Below are positions 58,141 to 64,000 of a stretch of DNA of 64,000 nt, piece after piece. The notes beneath the pieces are model-generated. The model worked only from the letters and a program-made list of their open reading frames with translations, had not been told where the DNA came from and searched no databases. This DNA is from Verpa conica (Eukaryota; Ascomycota; Pezizomycetes; Pezizales; Morchellaceae). Numbering within the stretch: position 1 is the first letter of the stretch; each line of letters begins with the position of its first letter. A program made the translations under genes and the position numbers. The stretch lies in assembly GCA_033030425.1 (NCBI GenBank), contig JAUFSD010000014.1, positions 930,001 to 994,000 on the forward strand, given 5' to 3'.

Positions 58141-58722
58141 TGTGAATGAATCTGTGTATTGTAGATGTTGTGAGCCAAATCCAGATGAGCGTGGCCACAC
58201 TACCATTTTATAGGAACCCGAATTTGATCGACACAGGTGAACCGTGCGGGCGGGGCGACAACTCCCCGTCGGCGTCCTCAGCCCCGGAGAAGCCGCCTCA
58301 AGATTATTTGCCAATCAGAGTAGTAGTGATGTTCCAGTTGGTGGTCCGGGGCACTCGAGTACTACATGTAGGGTATCACCGGCTTCTCCGCAACAAGACT
58401 TGGGCCGCGCATCTCTACTTTCGTTATCCCATACGCGCAGTCGTAATTTAATATTTATTTGTTATCTACTCATCTGCTACTCTACTGTGGTGGTTGCCGT
58501 GCACCAGCTATACGCATTATGTGTACTGTAATATAGATCGATCCCGAGAAAGGATGCTGGGCCGGCCAGGGCATCCATACCGTAGCCTGTAGGACTCCCG
58601 TGGCCATGGTACTCTCCCTCCCTCCCATGTGGCAACCTCGGCACCACCATCACCCACAACAGTCCCAGCGCAGGTAGAATCGCCGTAACTACTAGCTAGC
58701 CATAACAATATCTGTCCCCAAT
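58141..58722. promoter_or_regulatory. divergent intergenic region HFD1 / VMA12
   Basis: 582 bp between divergent start codons. It is GC-richer than the large spacers and holds both promoters. No assigned factor site. Confidence 0.45.
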
Positions 58723-59567
58723 ATGGTACAGCTCACACTCCCACCAAACCTCATCTCTGCTATCAAACTCTACAACTCCCTCACCTCCACTGCTCCTGAG
58801 GACCGCATCGACCTTGGAGTCGCACCTTCGATTGACCATCACGCAATCCATCGGGTATCTTCAGCACTACTCGCGGAAAATGCCACAAAGAGTCAGTACA
58901 GGTTGAGCTTACTGCTGAAGGGCTGCAGCGTCTACGTTCCTCCGAAACCACCAAAACCTGAGCCAGTAAGTCTGACCACGTTTTTTTTTCTTTCCCTCCC
59001 AGAGACCCGTGATGCAAAGCGGGGTGGTTTTTCTTTTCCCTCTTCTACACATGTCATTTTTCCTACCCATCACATTCACCATCGCTGACCGTGCATCCCC
59101 GATTCTAGACACCCGAGTTCACGGCGTTGATGGCCCGTCTTCGGGTTGAAGCTGAAGCCCGCGATTATACAGCCCTCACAAATAAGATGCATCCTACTGA
59201 GATGAACGACGACGACGACGACGAATACACGATCCAAGACCTGAAATCGCACCTCTCTATCATCGCTAATATTCTCCTCTCGACTGTTGCGACATCTGCG
59301 GCGGTGTGGATGGTCGCATCTAGTTGGAATGTACCGGAGCGATTGGCGCTAGCTTTTACCTGTAGCGTGGTGGTGTGTATTGCAGAGGTTGTGGTCTTTG
59401 GGGGTTATTTGCGGAGGATCGATGAGAGTAGAGCAGAGGAGAAGAAGAGGGGGAGGAATGAGCAGAAAGAGGTTGTTAATACTTGGGAAATTGGTACTAA
59501 TGAGAAAGCGGTGGTTACTATGGCGAAGGGAAAAAAGAAGGGAGGGGTAAGAAAACGGAAGGGCTAG
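58723..59567 (+). CDS. VMA12: V-ATPase assembly factor Vma12 (Vph2/TMEM199 family)
   Basis: Two exons (58723-58965 and 59109-59567; 143-nt intron) give 233 residues. Vma12 forms an ER complex with Vma22 that assembles the V0 sector of the vacuolar H+-ATPase. The junction restores KPEPTPEFTALMARLRVEAE, the conserved core of the family (EFxxLMxRLR). Two membrane spans follow, roughly LSIIANILLSTVATSAAVWM and LALAFTCSVVVCIAEVVVFG, with a charged Lys/Arg tail (GKKKGGVRKRKG) that may serve in ER retention. A poly-Asp run (DDDDDE) lies before the first span. Length is normal for fungal members. Confidence 0.85.
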
Positions 59568-60300
59568 CTAGGCTGACTTTAGGATTATTGTATTTGGCAC
59601 GACTTGAGGTGGATTTAATGTTTAAGATATAACATAAAATAATCTTGCAATTTAAATAGCTCCCATCAATTAGAATTCTATTATATCATACTAAATCCAG
59701 CAGCCGCATGGTATATCATAATTAAAGTATTAACCCCGGGAAAAGTAGGCACGGGACCGGGGACCCAGAGAGAAAATCGTATATTTTCAAAACCGAGTGA
59801 TACAGCATGAACTCCTCCCCCCGGTTCTATCAGGCCTGTCAAGCATGCATGTCACCTAAAACCGAGACCTCGAGTGAGGGGCGATGACCAAGTTCAACTA
59901 TGGGTAACAATACATAGCCTCCTACACGAAAACCTGTTTAAAAACTGGCACACGAGTAAAGAACTTTTGACGCCCGTTGAGAGAAGAGAAATCTCTGAGA
60001 AAAAAGAAAAAAGAAGGCACAAGATACTATTACGCCTTACCGCACGCAACATGCCCAATGTATTCAAAAAAACAATATCCCCAACAACCAACAACCTTGC
60101 AAGCCCCACCAAAGCAACAAGAAACAAAAGAGCACTTAGGAAACAGCTCACCCAAGTCGCCCTATAAAGGGTGGGGGCCAAAATACCCAGCCAAAGCGAA
60201 CCCCACCAATCTGCCACCCCACCTGGTTCAGTCATGTACACCCCAAACCTCCATTACCCATAACAAAATCCCACCTAGGGGAAGGAGAAAAAAAGTTTAT
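59568..60300. other. spacer VMA12 to tRNA
   Basis: About 730 bp, no supported gene. Frames at 59874-60372 are low-complexity Lys/Arg/Thr. A run of seven A at 60288-60294 is the T7 RNA polymerase III terminator of the minus-strand tRNA. Confidence 0.6.
60288..60294 (-). terminator. RNA polymerase III terminator of tRNA-Arg
   Basis: Seven consecutive T on the minus strand, starting 7 nt after the tRNA discriminator base. Confidence 0.85.
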
Positions 60301-60383
60301 CGATCGCGGGAGGACTCGAACCCCCAATCTCTGGTGAATGACAGTGCCGAAAACCAGCGCCTTAACCATTAGGCCACGCAACC
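60301..60383 (-). tRNA. tRNA-Arg (anticodon TCG) with 10-nt intron
   Basis: Complete cloverleaf on the minus strand. The 7-bp acceptor stem is GGTTGCG/CGCGATC with two G-U pairs. The D arm is GCC..GGC with an AATGGTTAA loop, the anticodon stem is CTGGT/ACCAG, the variable loop is AGATT, and the T arm is GGGGG-TTCGAGT-CCTCC. The anticodon loop is 17 nt. Placing the intron after position 37 gives anticodon TCG (60350-60348) and a 10-nt intron, 60346-60337. Mature length is 73 nt without CCA, discriminator G. A T7 terminator follows 6 nt after the 3' end. Confidence 0.9.
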
Positions 60384-61461
60384 CAGACATACACCTTCCC
60401 AAATAAACCTTTACAAACATTTTTTATTCCAACTTGATAGTGCTGCCAAGTAGATTTCGTTTTTTTTATATAAAAAAAAATTCTTTTTTGTAACATCTCG
60501 GACATTTCCCTCTTCAATACATCAAACGTCAAACAGCTACACAAGCAAGTGGTAGGTATATAAGTAGTAGAGTACCATTCTCACATTACCCCTCCACCAG
60601 CCACACCCCACACCCAAACCTCATCCCCATTCCCAATCGTCAGCCGTGAATGATTTATACAACTCCTCCATGAAAAGGAAAACCAAGTTTTTTTCTCTCC
60701 GTCTTAAAAATGCCACGAAACCGCAAGAGACAAAAAGCACAACCCGCAAAATAGATAAAGACATCATGCTACTACCACCAAAACCAAAGGTCAGTATTTC
60801 TCCAAAGTATAGGCTGGTAAGGTCGATAGAATGACTCTTGTAAGAAAAAGTATTGAGACAAAGGAAGTAATGAGATCAAGCTAAGAATAGAAATTACAGC
60901 GATAGCCGTAAGAAAGGCTCCGCGTGTTCGACACGATACACCTAGCAAAAAAGGAAAAAAAATGCAAGAAATAGAAAGGGTAAAGTGATAAAGAAAATGT
61001 TCCAATTTCAGCTCCAACTTGTGCAAAGAAAAATAAAGAAAAGATGGGAAGAAGGAAATAACCACGCGCTGAAATACATTTTGGATGTTTTTTTTTTTTT
61101 TCTTCAATGGTTTGCAATTTAGCTCCCGTCTGTGAATTTTCCCACGCTCAATATCCAGATAACACCGTAGTAGCAGCAATAGAAGGGGGGAAATGTAATA
61201 AAAAACAATGAAACTCATGGCTCATAAGCCTGCTCAATACCGCCTCCCCAGCGCAAAAGCAGCTGCACGGAGAAAATCCACAACGCAAATGTAAACAGCA
61301 GGAAAATAAAGAGGTATGAAATGCAACAATAAAAGACAATCAATACATGTAAGGTGAAACCCATATGCAAATAGTCCGCTCGTAATATGGATCCACACAA
61401 AATAACAACGAGCATCTCAGATGATTAAAAGATGGGTCCAAGTAGAGTTACAAGTAACCCA
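60384..61461. other. spacer tRNA to VAC8
   Basis: About 1.1 kb. Poly-A and poly-T tracts (for example near 60470 and 61090) and chance frames only. The end nearest 61462 is probably the VAC8 3' UTR. Confidence 0.5.
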
Positions 61462-63541
61462 TTACTGAATCTTGCCGAAATTACCACTATTACCATTTAG
61501 CAGGGCCGCAGACCGTCTTGCTAATGCCACAACCTCGCCTTCGCCATCCTCCCCTTCGTCGTCCGAGTCGACATTCTTCTCACCAATATTCTTGATCATA
61601 GTGACGATCTCTGTCGATTGGCTGATCAGGTCCTTTAGCCGTGGGTCGTCAGCTTCAAGCAGTTGCAGCAATGTCCAGATAGCAATGTGCTGGAATGTTG
61701 GGTCTCCACTAGCAAGGAATCTCTTCAGATAGCCGTGAATACCGCCTTCAGGCTCCAACCAGTCCTGCACGAACATCGAATAATCACCCACTACACTCCA
61801 ATTAGCATTCGTTATTAAACCACTAGATAATTCGCCTTACCTTTTGACGATAGGTTGCCCAATGCGGCCGCGCTGTTTCCTTGCACCTCAATGCTTTCCG
61901 AGGCTGTCAGGGGAATAAGGACATCAAATACACCCAAATTCAACAGATGCGACTTTAGGTCATCACTTAAAGCCAAAACAGCAATAGCTGCCGTCATTTC
62001 TGATTGAACGCTCAGTGGAACATCTAGAACAAGCTGTTTACACTTTTGTACAGCACCAGCTTCCAATACCAACTCCTTGTTCTTGTCGGAACTAGCGGCT
62101 AAGTTTCGCAGAGTTGAAATGGCGTGGCACTGTATCTCCTCATTATCCGTCGACCCTAGAAGATCAATCAATGGCTTGAGAAACCCGGCTTCAATGATTG
62201 GTGATTCATTCAGAGGATGTATCGAGATATTCCGGATGCAAGCAACTGCGGATAGGATGAGAGGCAGGAACGAAGACTGAAGCAGGCGAAGTAGAGGTGG
62301 TAGGCCCTTGGCACGAACAATATCCAATTGGTACTTTTCGTCAGATGCTAGGTTCCGAAGTGCCAATGCAGCCTGGCATTGAACCTTCGGACTTGAGGAA
62401 TCCATAAGGTGAACGAGGGAGAAAACCAGCTTGGGTTCCGTTTGCGCAAGCTTTTTCCGGTTGGCTTGGTCAACGGCAATGTTACTGAGAGCGGTGGTGC
62501 AGTAGTACTGGACATCAACATCATGTGATGATAAAAGTGAGACGAGGACTGGTATAGCTCCGGCGTTGACCAACTGTTGCCGGTTGTCGTCTAAATGCAC
62601 TATGAGTAAGCACGCCGCCCAAATCTATGTGCAAGGGACTTTTTGTTATCGCACCCGAATGCGTCATGTTGAGCAGAGCCCCGGTAGCATTTCTCTGAAC
62701 CCTCATATCCTTTGATTTTGCCAGTCTAGTCAGCGGGCCCAATGCACCTGACCTCGCGATCTTTGCTTTATTTTCTTCATGTGTTGCAAGATTCGTAATA
62801 CAACCAACGGCGTTGCATTGAACTTCGACGTTGGGTGACATCATTTGCCGTATTAGAGGCGCAAGCCCGCCAAGTAGAACAATAGCAACCTTATTTTCAG
62901 CTAGCTCGATGTCAGCGTGCCCCTAAGAAAAATGCGAAACGTGATAAGGGCTATATACTATTGACAGCAAGATTCCCTAGGGCTGCACTAGCTGCACGCT
63001 GGACCTCGATATCAGAACTCTGGAGAAGGAATAGTATTGGCTCCAGGGTATCACGGTCCACCTCTCGGACATCTGAACACCAAAGATCCCAACCATCAGC
63101 ACATGGAACCTCTCCACTGGCTTTGTAAACATGGGTAGTTGGAGCTTATGTCACCTCTCTCCGTGATTTCGGCAAACGTTAAGCTTGCACTCCTTTGAAG
63201 ATCGACATTATCGGAATACACCAAGGTACTCAAAGCTCGAAGGGGCTCGCCAGCGAAAAAGTCCACTTCGGAACGCTATATTCTAGGTGGTTAGCAGCCA
63301 AGGCCAATGGTACATATGAGCTTGATATGGAGCAGAGAAGGACAGGATAGAATGTACGTTTTCTAGGTACTGCAGGAGATCAGATACTGCCTCCCTCTCG
63401 CTTTCCTGAAGAACAGGCTCGTATAGACCATCCCGAGCGCGGCCTGTATCACGTCAGTCTTCCGTTGTAACGAGCAACAAAAAAAAAGGGCAGGGAAGCA
63501 CCTCTGCAGCAAGTTGAACAAGAGGAGCCGCAGTTCCCCAT
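61462..63541 (-). CDS. VAC8: vacuolar armadillo-repeat protein Vac8
   Basis: Seven exons (63541-63502, 63443-63358, 63275-63155, 63072-62959, 62900-62655, 62590-61841, 61790-61462) give 561 residues, the usual length. Vac8 is a membrane-bound scaffold on the vacuole for inheritance, fusion, nucleus-vacuole contacts and selective autophagy. Exon 1 encodes [14 protein letters not shown]: Gly2 for N-myristoylation and several Cys for palmitoylation. About eleven armadillo repeats follow, for example [51 protein letters not shown] and [18 protein letters not shown]. The tail holds [19 protein letters not shown] and an acidic [12 protein letters not shown] run. For exon 5 the acceptor before 62900 gives AVNTENKV; an upstream AG at about 62921 breaks frame with the chosen donor. 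Confidence 0.94.
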
Positions 63542-63974
63542 CGCGCTATTATGTAGGTATTATTTGACTAGAGAGTGTTGAAGTTTATTGAGGGGGCAGT
63601 GAAAGAAATTTCGTCGAGATATCTGTAGAGGTTGAGGAGTCACGGCACAAGAACGACAGCACACGTAGAGGGGGAGGTATGTGGTGGTCAGTCTGGTCAG
63701 GACTCGTGTGGCTGAAGAACTGGGGCCGTGGTGGACGCGGAGCAAGCGGGAAAAAGAGGAGCTGTGGTGGTGGTGGGTGAAGTGGCCGAGGGGGGTGTAG
63801 TGGTGGGAGGGGAGGGTGGGCAAGAGATACTGATACAGATAATACACAGAGTGAGCGTAGAGAGAGGGTGTTGCGTTGCAGCTCGAGCGTCCGTTCGGTT
63901 GGAGATTGCAAGTCAGCACAGCAGCCCGTGAAGGAGACGGAGAAGACTAGAAGCAAAGCACGTAGCAACCGAGC
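63542..63974. promoter_or_regulatory. VAC8 upstream region
   Basis: About 430 bp, G-rich on the plus strand with GGTGG and GGGAGG units (C-rich on the VAC8 strand). Open frames of Pro/Ser/His composition on the minus strand reflect this bias and are not genes. It may also serve a divergent gene starting at 63975. Confidence 0.45.
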
Positions 63975-64000
63975 ATGGTGTATGGGTACAAGACGGAGAA
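63975..64000 (+). CDS. possible start of a divergent gene, cut by window end
   Basis: An ATG at 63975 opens a frame reading MVYGYKTE before the sequence ends. Position opposite VAC8 would fit a divergent pair, but eight residues are too few to identify or confirm a gene. Confidence 0.2.

Noticed and set aside
60881..61218. Phe/Leu-rich minus-strand frames between the tRNA and VAC8
   Set aside because: Caused by A/G-rich plus-strand sequence. No domain, and a likely 3' UTR position.
63585..63968. Pro/Ser/His-rich minus-strand frames upstream of VAC8
   Set aside because: Produced by a C-rich promoter tract. The real start of VAC8 is the myristoylation-type MGNC at 63541.
1..64000. Search for CRISPR arrays, bacterial operons, ribosome binding sites or prophage
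   Set aside because: The genes are intron-bearing and eukaryotic. No regularly spaced repeats or prokaryotic signals were seen.
1..64000. A secondary-metabolite or heterokaryon-incompatibility cluster
   Set aside because: No synthase, P450, NLR/HET or similar genes are present. The genes are housekeeping or general regulators.

Overview
The window is nuclear DNA of a filamentous ascomycete (Pezizomycotina; a Pezizomycetes-like genome is possible but not proven). Genes are interrupted by short GT-AG introns, mostly 46-170 nt. The proteins are typical fungal orthologues, such as an Ams2/SPT21-type GATA factor, an Atf1-type bZIP, the ASTRA subunit Asa1, Vac8, Vma12 and fungal HFD1. AT-rich gene-poor stretches of 1-6 kb between gene groups carry short terminal-inverted-repeat elements. 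Splice junctions given here were read by eye from reading frame, GT/AG signals and family conservation.

Layout. 0.3-4.7 kb: RPA3 (-), ASA1 (+) and mitochondrial IF3/AIM23 (+). 7.4-14.5 kb, all on minus: a GATA factor, nicotinamidase PNC1 and dihydroxyacetone kinase. 14.5-19.5 kb: element-bearing spacer. 19.6-24.9 kb: compact mitochondrial block of IMP1 (+), mL38 (-), uL4m (+) and EHD3/mS47 (+). 26.4-27.9 kb: Atf1-like bZIP (-). 27.9-34.2 kb: long spacer. 35.2-39.8 kb: mitochondrial EF-Tu (+), glutamate-cysteine ligase regulatory subunit (-) and AP-1 sigma (+). 42.1-44.1 kb: BTB-like protein. 47.7-50.9 kb: large RhoGAP protein. 52.7-53.8 kb: an unrecognised, tentative gene. 56.1-63.5 kb: fatty aldehyde dehydrogenase HFD1 (-), V-ATPase assembly factor VMA12 (+), an intron-containing tRNA-Arg (-) and VAC8 (-). 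Fragments of two further genes may run off the two ends of the window.

Common threads. Five mitochondrial translation genes (IF3, mL38, uL4m, mS47/EHD3, EF-Tu) and the inner-membrane protease IMP1 lie within 33 kb. mL38 and uL4m share a 219-bp divergent promoter. The bZIP is an Atf1-type stress regulator by family, and perfect CRE palindromes occur in intron 1 of the DHA kinase gene and upstream of the BTB gene, so local targets are conceivable but untested.

I did not find a clear new multi-gene system. The most unusual observations are two introns of exactly 35 nt in the DHA kinase gene, a GC-AG intron in EF-Tu that conservation requires, several different short TA-flanked inverted-repeat elements, and the clustering of mitochondrial translation genes.
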